Shown here: positions 44,086-53,938 of the stretch, in pieces
Layout of the letters: each line of letters begins with the position of its first letter
Position numbering within the stretch: the first letter of the stretch is position 1
NCBI GenBank assembly: GCA_001566295.1
Contig: KQ964253.1
Location: 930,001 to 994,000, forward strand
Source: Microdochium bolleyi
Taxonomy: Eukaryota > Ascomycota > Sordariomycetes > Xylariales > Microdochiaceae
DNA length: 64,000 bases
Direction: 5' to 3'
Translations under genes and position numbers: made by a program
Notes under the pieces: model-generated
Told to the model about the DNA's origin: nothing
The model's input: the letters and a program-made list of their open reading frames with translations, nothing else
Database searches by the model: none

Positions 44086-46250
44086 ATGAACGGCCAGGCC
44101 GCGCAGGGCCAGCTGCGGCTGCTGAGGCCTGAGAACCTCGCTGCCCTCCCTGTGCTTACGCCACAGGAGAAGCAAAAGTACGAGGAGGGCCTGCGCAAGC
44201 TTTGGCAGAGCATGAAGGACAATCCGCCAGACAGCCCGAACCACATCCAGGCGAAGAGCAAGATCACCGAGTTCTCACGCATGGTCTACCAGAAGATCCA
44301 GACTCTCCAGATGCGCCAGCAGCAGCAAGCCGCCGCGGCCCAAGGCGGACAGATTCCACAGCAGGCTGGCGTTCAGCAGCAACAACAACAGCAACAGCAG
44401 CAACAACAACAACAGCAGCAGCAACAGCAGCAAATGAACCAGGCGATGCAGAACGGCCAGCTCAACGCGATGGCGGCGCAACAAAGAGCGTTGATGCAAC
44501 AACAGCAGCAGCAGCAACAGGCGGCAGCGCGAGCAGCACAGGGCCAGGCCGGTGGCGGCAATGTGCCCAATGCCGGAACACCAGGCGCCGCGAGGCAAGC
44601 CGCCGCGATCCCCGCGAACATCCTCGAACACACGAACCAGCTCCCATGGCACGCATTGCCGGTGCCGCAGCAGGCGCAGACCTCACCCGAGGTCAAGGCC
44701 ACCTGGCTGCGAAACACGAAGCAGAGATACGCTACGAGCCTATACAACATGGAGAACCTCAAGAAGCAGATTGTTGCGAACGACAGCAAGGAGAAATCAG
44801 GATCGCTGCCCCCGGAGGAAATCAAGAAGTTGCAGGAGCAGAAGGAGGTGATGCAGAAGCAGTATTTCGAGTGCCAGAAGCTCGTGACACACGTTCGGCA
44901 ACAGTTGTCCACGGCCACCGGCCAGAATCAGCAGGCACGTCCCCAGCAGCAGCAGCAGCAGCAAGGCGTGCAAGGACAGAACACGGGAGCGAGCCAATCG
45001 ATGCAGGCTGCCAGTGCGTCTGTGAATGCTGCGATGAACGCTGCGAAGAACCAGCAGCTCGCGGCCGGGCAACCTGGTTTGGCGCCGGGGCAACAACCGC
45101 AGCCAGGTACTCCGGTCGCTGCCGGCGTTCCCCAGCAGCAGCAACAGCAACAGCAGCAACTACAAGCACAACAGCAAGCACAGCTGCAAGCACAGCAGCA
45201 GGCGCAGCAACAACAGCAACTGCAGCAGCAACAACAGCAGGCTGCTTCTGCTCCACCCGTCACGGTCAAGCAGGAGCCAGGCGTGCAACAACCTGCCGCA
45301 CCACCAGCAATCAACACATCAGTAGCTGGCGCAACGCCGAACCTCGCCCCCGTGGGCACGCCCACGCCGGGCGCGGCGAACATGAACAGAGTTCAGACTC
45401 CGCAGACAGCAGTTCCGCCTGCCACCGCAGCTCCAGGCCCAGTCCGGCCACTCTCCCATGCAGCCGCCGTCAACCGAGCTAATTCCTCGACGAACATCAC
45501 TGGCCAGCCAGCCAACGGCACAAACGGCACGATCACTCCGGGATCCGCGAGCGTTATGAGCGGCGGCCCCCAGCAGGCCGGCCACCCACACGCACACCCG
45601 CAGCCAAACGCGGCGAGCATGAACGCGAAGATGCCGATCTCCAAGAACCTACCTGAGAAGGCGACCGCCGTGCCAACTGCCGTCAGCATCGGAGGCGGCG
45701 TTGCCAACGGACGACCGACCTATAGTGCCGGAGGTGGCGTTGGCGGCGGTGTTATGAACCAACCCGTCATTGCTAAGAACACTGCAGGATACAACTTTGA
45801 TGCTGACGGAGAGCACGCTGTTTCCAAGAAAAAGCTTGATGAGCTCCTGCGTCAAGTCATTGGTGGAGGAGCTTCTGCTGACACGGCATATCTCACGTCT
45901 GACGTGGAAGAGGTAGGTTCTAATTTGGTCTTTTCTCTCACGCTCGTGCTGAAGGTGTGTCGTCACATTGCTGACCATAACGCATACAGTCTGTCCTCCA
46001 TGTTGCTGATGCTTTTGTTGACAATGTCATCAACCAAGCCTGCCAGATGGCCAAGCAGCGAGGCAGCAAGGTTCTCGAGATCCGCGACCTCCAGCTCGTC
46101 ATCGAGCGCGTGTACAACCTCCGCATCCCCGGCTACACCTCTGACGAGCTGCGGACTGTACGCAAGGCACAGCCCAGCGCCCAGTACTACTCCAAGCTTA
46201 GCGCGGTACAGGCGGCCAAGATCATGCCTACGAGCAGGGACGAGAATTAG
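44086..46250 (+). CDS. TAF12: TFIID/SAGA subunit TAF12
   Basis: Exons are 44086-45912 and 45990-46250; 695 aa. Most of the protein is low complexity: a near-N-terminal helical block (LTPQEKQKYEEGLRKLWQSM), a pure glutamine run of 20, further Gln/Ala-rich segments and a Pro/Thr-rich middle. The C-terminal 100 residues hold the histone fold: VSKKKLDELLRQVIGG, then VLHVADAFVDNVINQACQMA joined across the intron, then LEIRDLQLVIERVYNLRIPGYTSDE, the diagnostic TAF12 sequence. The histone fold pairs with TAF4 in TFIID and with Ada1 in SAGA, so the protein acts in the nucleus at promoters. Frames on the other strand across the Gln repeat are shadows (poly-Leu/Cys). Confidence 0.95.
44374..44433 (+). 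repeat. CAG/CAA tract encoding 20 glutamines in TAF12
   Basis: Twenty consecutive CAG or CAA codons, mixed rather than pure, which limits slippage. Shorter Gln tracts follow near 44500, 44946 and 45133-45240. Confidence 0.95.
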
Positions 46251-47898
46251 GGTGTCTCAACCTCCTCCTCGGCGAGTGCTAGGGGCCGCCGCAAGCGAGC
46301 TACTGCTGGTGGTAATGAAGCAGCCGGGCAGAATAAGAGACGGCGGGAGTGATGAAGAGAGCTCTTTCGAAAAGACGCTTTCGAGGGGCCAACATTCGCG
46401 GTTTTCGTTTCTCAAGTATCAGTGGGATCATCGTACTACGCAATCATCGCATTATCAAGGACGGAGAACAAGTTTGGCGTTTTATGGGGTTTCTCTGGGA
46501 GGCAGTTCTTTACGAAGGAGGATTCTGGTTTTACGATACCACAGGCGAAACTTACATAACACTAAGCTATTGTGCTGCCCTTTTTCATGATGTAATTTTG
46601 CGGAATATGACAAACCGTGACTTGGATGCCGTGATGTGGCCAAAGAAGTGTCAACAAATTTAGCACCGGCGCGCAATAGGCGAGGACTTCACAAGTCATG
46701 TTACCTGTGTGAACTAATGGTTGGGCGCAAGCAAAGAAATATCCAAACAAAGCCATCTACCGACCCGTAGCATCGTCAACATCATCTGTTCGTCAGTCTG
46801 TTATGGACGCAGCCATGGAGGCCGTGTTTTGGAGGAGCTTAGACCCCCAGTTGATTGCTTGGCACTGCGCTGGGGCACTCGAGGCACGCGCTGCACTTGC
46901 AGCAGGCACCGATTCGCAAACGTCACTCGCGTGCACGGCTGCTGCCCCACCTACCTGGCTGGGTGCTGGCTCTCCCTGAATCTCGGCTCTCGCCCCACGA
47001 TGTCAGTTGACATGTATAACCGTAGGACTCTCAGAGAAAAGCATTGCTTTCTGACGGAGTTCCGAGCCCAGTCCAATCTTCTTGAGGATCTTTTCTCGAA
47101 ACAAGAAAGTAGAAGAGCTTGCCACGGATCAGAGCGGCGTGGTGTGCTTCAAGTGAAGAGAGCTGTCACAGTGAAATAATCATCTCGTACGGTCTCACTC
47201 AGTGGGTTGTTGGCGAGCCGCTACAGTGCGGATACTGAGGCGATGAGCTCTCGAGAGCAGAGACAGTAGACCCCACGCTGCCGCAATGGTCAGGCCCATG
47301 CAGTCGCCGCATCTGCCACTCTGGTCAGGTCCACGCCCACCCAAGCTGTTCGGTTGCTTTTGCATCATCCCGAACCCGTGACAAACCGCACACCCCAACG
47401 ACGACCCAGCTGAACTCGGGGAGCGAGCCCGTCCTTCCATCGATTTGCCGACATCCTCCCTTTCGTTCTTTCTCCGTGTATCCGACCTGCACCCCGGCCT
47501 TTCACAGCACTCTCAACAATCTTGCGCCTGTGACGCCTGCCGGAGCTCTCAGCGCTTTCGGCCCAGACCTGATTGTGTGCACGCCACCTCTCGCAACACC
47601 ACTCACCCGGCCACGAGACCTACGCCATCCATCATCCATCTCGGAGCGGATACTCGCCATCCAGTCAACCTGCGGACTCTGGTGTATTCTAGACCAGCCT
47701 TGGAAGCACCAGCTACGTAACATATCAGCCTGTTGGGAGATCCTCGACGTCGTCATCACCTCAGGCCGCATTACCACAGACCAAAGCGATAACACCTGAG
47801 TCAAGCGCCGCGCTTTCGACTCTACCAGCCTGCATACAGCTTTCAAGCACTCTCGTGTCAGTCTAGATCACAGTCAGTCTGACAGACCAAAGTCCGTC
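46251..47898. other. Intergenic region (TAF12 3' flank, RPN3 promoter)
   Basis: 1.6 kb. The right half is C/T-rich leader sequence. A GCCACC core lies at 47583-47588, about 310 bases before RPN3. No gene is supported; the 46721-47179 frame starts at TTG and has no family motif. Confidence 0.5.
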
Positions 47899-49818
47899 AT
47901 GCCAGGCAAGACGCCAGCACGGAACGGCAAGGCGCCGACCGACCGCGTCACCCGGAGCAGCAAGGATGTCGAGATGACTGAGGACAAGTCGAAACTCAAG
48001 GGCAAGGGCGGAAAGAAAGGCGCCAAGGAGGGTGAAGACATGACCGTCGTCGTGCCACCACCGAAGAACACCCGGCAGTCGTCCCAGCCAGCGGGCGATG
48101 CGGATGGCGATGTCGCCATGGATGTGGACGAGGAGGATCTTGAGGTCAAGGTCGACCCCGTCGTCCAGGCCATCTCAGGTATGTCGGGCGGTGGTCGGCA
48201 TTGCAGTCTGCTCCGGAGGAAACACAGGCATCATTCCAGATGGAGCGCATGGAACTGCACAGCAATACTGACATCATCCACAACATCATTCAGACATCAA
48301 GAGCAACTTCGCGCTTCTAGACCGCGCCGTCACTCTCTTCGACGCCAGATTCACACTGCGTGCCCTGAGATCGATCTCATCGCTCCGCAAGCGCCTCACT
48401 CCCGACATCCTCGCACAGGCTATCTCTGAGACCTTCTCCGCCACAGGCAGCTCCACTGCCGTTGCTAAGCAGCTTCTCGCGGGCATCAACAAGCAAGATA
48501 CTCCTCTTGGCCGCCAGCCTGCGAGTGAGACCGAGGGCGAGACCGAAAGCAAAACGACGGCGAAGAACGGCAAGAAGGAGGTCAAGGATGTCACCCCTGA
48601 GGTTGACATCTTCTTGGGCGTGCTTGTACAGGTCTTCCTGTACGATTCGCAGAAGTTCCAGCAGGGTTTCGAGTTTTCCAAATACTTGATCGAGCGCATC
48701 CACTCGCTCAACCGCAGAACTCTGGACTCGCTGTCTGCTAAGGTCTACTTCTACTTCCAGCTATGCGCCGAGAGTCTCGCTCCTCTGCCCCCGTCGCCCC
48801 AGTCGCCGATTGTTTCGATCCGCCCGGCCTTGTTGGCTGCTCTTCGCACAGCAGTCTTGCGCAAAGACATCGACACTCAGTCGTCAGTTATCGTGCTGCT
48901 GCTTCGTAACTACCTCCTCACCTCGCACATCTCGCAAGCCGACCTTCTCGTCTCCCATACACAGTTCCCCGAGAACGCCGCCAACAACCAGGTTGCGCGC
49001 TTCCTGTACTACCTCGGTCGCATCAGAGCTATCCAGCTTCGCTACACCGAGGCGCAGGAGCATCTCACTGCGGCGACCCGCAAGGCGCCGGCCAGCAATT
49101 GCGCTCTTGGATTCTCGCAGTCAGCCACCAAGCTGCTGATGATTGTGGAGCTGTTGATGGGCGACATTCCAGAGAGAGCCACCTTCCGCGTGCCAAACAT
49201 GGAGCAGGCGCTTCACCCATACTTCCTGCTCGTCCAGGCTGTTCGCGTGGGCAACCTTGAGGAGTTTGAGACTACCATTGCGGAGCACGCCGACACCTTC
49301 CGTCGCGACAACACATACTCCCTGGTCCTGCGCCTGAGACAAAATGTCATCAAGACGGGCATCAGAATGATGAGCTTGAGCTACAGCAGGATTTCGTTAC
49401 GCGATATTTGCATTAGGCTGCACCTTGGAAGCGAGGAGAGCGCTGAGTACATTGTCGCCAAGGCTATCCGGGATGGCGTGATCGAGGCGACCTTGGACCG
49501 AGAGCATGGCTTCATGAAGAGCAAGGAGGTTGGCGATGTCTATGCCACCCGCGAGCCTGGCGAGGCTTTCCACGACCGTATTAGAGCTTGTCTTGCTCTT
49601 CACGATGAGAGTGTGAAGGTATGCTGCACCATTCCCCAGCAGATTTTGATCACTAGCTAACAACTTCAACTCAGGCTATGCGTTTTCCTATGAACCAGCA
49701 CCGCCTGGAGCTCAAGAACGCTCAAGAGGCGCGGGAGCGGGAGCGGGAAATGGCCAAGGAGATACAAGAGGGTGATCTGGACGAGGATGACCTTGGCGGC
49801 GACTTTGACGGGATTTGA
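47899..49818 (+). CDS. RPN3: 26S proteasome non-ATPase subunit Rpn3 (PSMD3)
   Basis: Exons are 47899-48178, 48294-49618 and 49675-49818; 582 aa. A basic/acidic disordered N terminus of about 90 residues precedes DIKSNFALLDRAVTLFDARF. TPR-like helical repeats follow (FLYYLGRIRAIQLRYTEAQEHL). The PCI domain comes next, with YSRISLRDICIRLHLGSEES and AIRDGVIEATLDREHGFM as the winged-helix part. The last exon encodes MRFPMNQHRLELKNAQEARE, then a basic/acidic helix and an Asp/Glu-rich tail, typical of Rpn3. It is a scaffold subunit of the 19S lid, next to Rpn7 and Rpn12. Both introns keep frame (phases 1 and 0). Confidence 0.96.
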
Positions 49819-50205
49819 TGCGTGGTGGTGAGGATATGTCCGTGGACGAGATGACATGGACCGCTAGTGTTTTGGCGGTCCTTGCATGCATGTGTCGGCA
49901 ATGGACGTATTTGCGACATTCTCGCGAGCCTGGTCAGATCAGTCATCGAATGTCTATCTGGCTCGAATTGCCTCGAAAGCATGTTATTTGTACCATTGTA
50001 CATTCTAGCCTAGATACACGACACGGTGAAGACTTTTTAATGCTTGTGTGAAGGACTCCAACCTGTGCAATTCCATGAACCTGATGAATACAACAAGACC
50101 GCATCCCTACAAGGATTGTCTCTTCCCGTGCTGCGTGCAGGAGAAAATGTGCAAGGTTTGCGCATTTCTGGTCTCTGCTCGCTTCCACGGGCTCAAACAT
50201 TCTGA

Positions 50206-50898
50206 CTAAGTCCGTGGCCGACTTCCGGCAGGATCTACACGGGAGACTCTGTGATATGACTCTACACCGAACTGGCTGAAGGGACGACGTCCTGCGCTTC
50301 GAATGGCTTCTTCACAATTCTGTTGCTGTCCATGAGATACACAGCCTTGCCGACACCCTGGCAGATACAGTGGCTCGAGTGGCTCAGTGGTCTCGAGAAG
50401 TGGGTTTCGGGTTGCGGGATCCGTAGCCTGAGCTGGGGATAAGCCATCATTTCTCCTGGGGAGAACGGCCAGGGCTCGTCCACCCATGATGGCGAAAGTC
50501 TTCCTTGTAGCAAACTCAAGTCTTTGAAGATCAAAATCCTTTGGTGTAGAACGGTGTGTTTCGGGAATAAGAACATGAGGCCAGAACTTGGAGCGGCCAC
50601 TTTGGGGACGACCGATGTTGTCTCGCATGCCGCCTGGTGTCATCGCAAGTATCTGGTCTGAGGTTGTCAGCGACTCAAGAGTCCAGGGTTGCTTGTTCTC
50701 CACTCGAGCTGAAGCAGAGGTGCTCGCCCACCCAAGCCACCATCCTCCTCTCAACTCTTCGAAAGCGTTGCTCTTGCTTTCTTGTGATTTCGCCATTCGT
50801 TCTGGTTGCCTCTTTCTGACCTTGCTGGAGCTTCTTGAAGGTACTTTAGTCTGCAGAGTGTGAGGAAACTGCGCCCGATTCTGAAGGAAGCGCCCCAT
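50206..50898 (-). CDS. Doubtful hypothetical protein
   Basis: A 230-codon frame from a genuine ATG (MGRFLQNRAQF). It has no recognisable domain, no repeat and no signal peptide. It is longer than chance frames in this AT-moderate stretch, but composition and codon use do not clearly differ from non-coding. It may be real, part of a non-coding transcript, or spurious. Confidence 0.2.
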   Translation of the reverse strand: MGRFLQNRAQFPHTLQTKVPSRSSSKVRKRQPERMAKSQESKSNAFEELRGGWWLGWASTSASARVENKQPWTLESLTTSDQILAMTPGGMRDNIGRPQSGRSKFWPHVLIPETHRSTPKDFDLQRLEFATRKTFAIMGGRALAVLPRRNDGLSPAQATDPATRNPLLETTEPLEPLYLPGCRQGCVSHGQQQNCEEAIRSAGRRPFSQFGVESYHRVSRVDPAGSRPRT

Positions 50899-51174
50899 CG
50901 CATCGCCTTACCTAGACCATCCCTGACGGCACGGCAACTCCTCCGGGTACGGTACCCGCCCTCTCTCACGTAAAGTATGACTGTCCCGCGTTTCTCCCAT
51001 CGCCAAGGGCTCCCGAGGTCAGCGGCATCGGATGAGCTGTTGCAAGTCATCTGAGTCCTGGCCGTGAAGTTTGAGTCACAGATCCAGCAGCACCCACCAC
51101 ACCCCGCAACCAGTGACCGACGTTGTCAGATGCAGAGTGGACAATGCTAACCAGCCGAAGACGTAGCTTTTACA

Positions 51175-51181
51175 TATATAA
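51175..51181 (+). promoter_or_regulatory. TATA box of the LRR-protein gene
   Basis: TATATAA about 65 bases upstream of the ATG at 51246. Its position supports that start rather than the upstream in-frame ATG at 51123, which would lie before the TATA box. Confidence 0.45.
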
Positions 51182-51245
51182 TAGTCTCTGCCTATTGTTT
51201 TACCGTACGTGCCGAGGAAGGTTACAGACAACGCCGGTTGCAAGC

Positions 51246-53504
51246 ATGGCTTCCGCAACCCAAATACCGCCGGCTTCGATGGCCATGTCCGACTTCACGC
51301 CCTTGATGTCTTCGATGCATACTGGCGGCATCGCCAGCGGCAACGCCGCTGCAGATACTCTCGCCGTGGACGAGGCCATGCTCAGCGAGGCCTCCCATCT
51401 CGCCTCGCTGTACAAGTCTACCATGACGACCATCCTCGAATCACCCATCGACCCTGAGCGAGTCGACCAGGCCGACAAGGCAAGCCTCCTCGCCCTGCCG
51501 CTACACAAGCCGAACCACAGACTCACCGACGCCGCGGCGGCCCTGCCTCGGCGGAAATCCGCGCGTGGACCCCTCGCCGCCGCCGTGGCGGGCCTGCTGT
51601 TCCCCACGGAGGCCGGCTCGCTGTCGTCCCTGATCAGATACGAGGAGGGACGGAAACGCATCCGCGATTACGTGGTCCTGCAGAGGCGCTTCGACGTCGT
51701 GTACAACACGGCCAGGAACGAGCAGCTGCCTGCGCAGCTCGAGCGTGTCCGTGAACAAGGGGTCTGGGCGCCGTCGGCAGAGGAGCTTGAGGTGCTGAAG
51801 ATGGGCGCTCCGGCGCTGCCGATGCCAGTCCGGGTCCCGGGCAGGCATGAGTTTGAGCCGTTCTTGGAGTGGGTGGCTGCTGGCGGCACTCATGAACTGC
51901 CAAAAACTGCCGCTGCAGAGGAGAGCCAAGAAGGGAAACCTGAGCCCGACTCGGACTCGGATGGTACCGCCAAGACGTCCTCGACTGGCGAGCATGAGAT
52001 GAGACTTGCCACGCCGACGCTGCTGAACAATGGCGACGGCGAGGACCACTACCGTACCCCGGCTCTCGAGTTCCGACGTGGCGTGCTATACGAGGATGCT
52101 CGGCTCGACTTGTGCAAGCAGGTCGTCGGCCCCGACCACATCAGCGCCTTGATGCAGTCTCTCCGCACCAATACATTCGTGAAGCACTTCCTCCTGGGCA
52201 ACAACATCATCGGACCCATCGGGGCGCGGGCGATTGCGGATTTCATCCAGGACTTCCCGGACAATATGGACACCTGGTATCTGGCTGGAAACTGCATCGA
52301 TGGTGCCGGCTTCAAGATTCTAGTCGACGCCATGGTCAAGAGCAAGAGTGTCACGAATATCTGGCTCAAACGAAATCCTCTCGGCGCTGGAGCAGCCAAG
52401 GATTTGGCCAGACTGCTCACCGGTGTTGAGAATCTGCGGACCCTCGACTTGGATCAGACTGAGCTTGGGGACGAGGGTGCGGCCGAGCTGTTCAGTACGC
52501 TTGCCGCTCACGTGTCGGCGGATGGCCGGCCGTTGGCGCTTCGCATTCTTTACCTCAACGCGGTGGGCATCTCGACTCGTGGCGCGACGGCTCTCGGCGA
52601 GTTCCTCGCAAGCTCTGCTGGCGCAGGCGTCGAGAGTGTATACATGTCATGCAATCCACTCACGGACGCCGGAGCTATCGCTCTTGCACGTCATCTCCCG
52701 CAAGCCAAGTCCCTGAAGAGGCTGGTGCTGCAGTCTACGGGCATTTCCTCTGCCGGCGCGATCGCAATCTGCTCTGCACTGAGCGGCCACGAGGCAATCT
52801 CTGTACTAGATCTTGCACAGGCCTACGCGACTGCTGACTTGGGTGCAGGCTTCAACTACATCACTGATGATGCGGCTGATGCCCTAGCAGGGCTGGTCCG
52901 GGGCTGCAAGTCTCTGCAGCTCCTGACTCTGGGCCGCTGCGCTCTGTCTCTCAACGGACTCGCGCATGTCATGCAGGCCGTCCTTGACTCGAAAAGCCTT
53001 CTCGTCTGGCGAGGTTCATCCGTGGTCGGCCGCCAACGAGAACAGCCACAGAGCGGAGAGCTGGTGGGGAGGATCACATCCCCGGTTCTCGACTGGCCCA
53101 TCAACACCGCAACAATGTTTGACGCTCCGGTCATCCTTGCGGAAGCCGATCTGCACGCCATCGACTTGGAAGTCCGCAACGTCCTAGCACGAAACGTGCG
53201 GGCGCGGTACGGAGAGGACATGGACTACGGGCGCTTCTGGGACGACGAGAGGCGCTGGGTCCTCAGCGACCAGCTGGACGTCAGGAAGATCGATTCTGTC
53301 TACCGCACGCGGGACATGCGGAGTGCACGGAAGGGGGAGATGGTGCTGGTCAAGATGTGGGACGACGACGACGACACGCTCGACAGGGTCATGGGCCATG
53401 CTGTGGACAAGCCCGGGCTGGAGGGCGTGAATGTCCAAGGGCCAGTGTGCCCGTTGAAGAAGATGCGGCTCGAGCAGCAGAAGACGCGCATGGCTGCACT
53501 TTGA
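51246..53504 (+). CDS. Leucine-rich-repeat (RNI-like) protein
   Basis: Single exon, 752 aa. The first 270 residues are helical and partly disordered (Ala/Ser-rich, then EEGRKRIRDYVVLQRRFDVV). Residues about 310-600 hold ribonuclease-inhibitor-type repeats: VKHFLLGNNIIGPIGARAIA, WYLAGNCIDGAGFKILVDAM, IWLKRNPLGAGAAKDLARLL, TLDLDQTELGDEGAAELF, VYMSCNPLTDAGAIALA and LVLQSTGISSAGAIAI. These have the L-x-x-N-x-[LI]-x-x-x-G-A pattern of RanGAP/NLR-type LRRs. The C-terminal 150 residues are non-repeat (DYGRFWDDERRWVLSDQLD and WDDDDDTLDRVMGHAVDKPG). A protein-binding scaffold is likely. It lacks obvious RanGAP catalytic features and an acidic RanGAP tail, so I do not call it RNA1. Function unknown. 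Confidence 0.88.
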   Translation: MASATQIPPASMAMSDFTPLMSSMHTGGIASGNAAADTLAVDEAMLSEASHLASLYKSTMTTILESPIDPERVDQADKASLLALPLHKPNHRLTDAAAALPRRKSARGPLAAAVAGLLFPTEAGSLSSLIRYEEGRKRIRDYVVLQRRFDVVYNTARNEQLPAQLERVREQGVWAPSAEELEVLKMGAPALPMPVRVPGRHEFEPFLEWVAAGGTHELPKTAAAEESQEGKPEPDSDSDGTAKTSSTGEHEMRLATPTLLNNGDGEDHYRTPALEFRRGVLYEDARLDLCKQVVGPDHISALMQSLRTNTFVKHFLLGNNIIGPIGARAIADFIQDFPDNMDTWYLAGNCIDGAGFKILVDAMVKSKSVTNIWLKRNPLGAGAAKDLARLLTGVENLRTLDLDQTELGDEGAAELFSTLAAHVSADGRPLALRILYLNAVGISTRGATALGEFLASSAGAGVESVYMSCNPLTDAGAIALARHLPQAKSLKRLVLQSTGISSAGAIAICSALSGHEAISVLDLAQAYATADLGAGFNYITDDAADALAGLVRGCKSLQLLTLGRCALSLNGLAHVMQAVLDSKSLLVWRGSSVVGRQREQPQSGELVGRITSPVLDWPINTATMFDAPVILAEADLHAIDLEVRNVLARNVRARYGEDMDYGRFWDDERRWVLSDQLDVRKIDSVYRTRDMRSARKGEMVLVKMWDDDDDTLDRVMGHAVDKPGLEGVNVQGPVCPLKKMRLEQQKTRMAAL

Positions 53505-53938
53505 GGTAGGAATACACTCGCCTGTTGTGTTATCTATGTCCAAAGACAAGCCAAGATGGTCTCAGAAAGTCCTGGACGCCTGCTTCACTGCGGGACGAGT
53601 GTGTATAGTTAGACTCAGTCTTCTCCTGAAATGCGTCTATGAACAAAACTGCATGTTGATGTTATGTACAGACCGTGGATGATAAAAACTCTAGAAGTTG
53701 TAGCGTGTTGTAATGTTGAGAGTCGAGTTCTGGTCATCACGATTAACAACTCTAGATTGGTGGTGAAGGTGCAGGGATAACTTTTACGTAATGGGCTACC
53801 GCAACTTCTCGTCCGAGCATCAAGGCGAACGGATGTACCACGTCTACAACCATACGAAAAGCTCGAGTCTGCTGCTTCAGCCGAGTCCGAACGCCTACCG
53901 AGCTGCCTTCTGCTGCAGCGCTGCAGCCGGCAAGGGCA
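53505..53938. other. Short intergenic region
   Basis: The 3' flank of the LRR gene and the promoter of the MYST gene. No other signal is seen. Confidence 0.5.

Larger units (their letters stand above)
49819..51245. other. Intergenic region (RPN3 3' flank, LRR gene promoter)
   Basis: 1.4 kb. One minus-strand frame with a real ATG (50898-50206) is listed separately as a doubtful gene. A TATA box lies at 51175. Confidence 0.5.

Noticed and set aside
46721..47179. 152-codon frame between TAF12 and RPN3
   Set aside because: Starts at TTG, rich in Cys and Arg without motif; consistent with non-coding leader.
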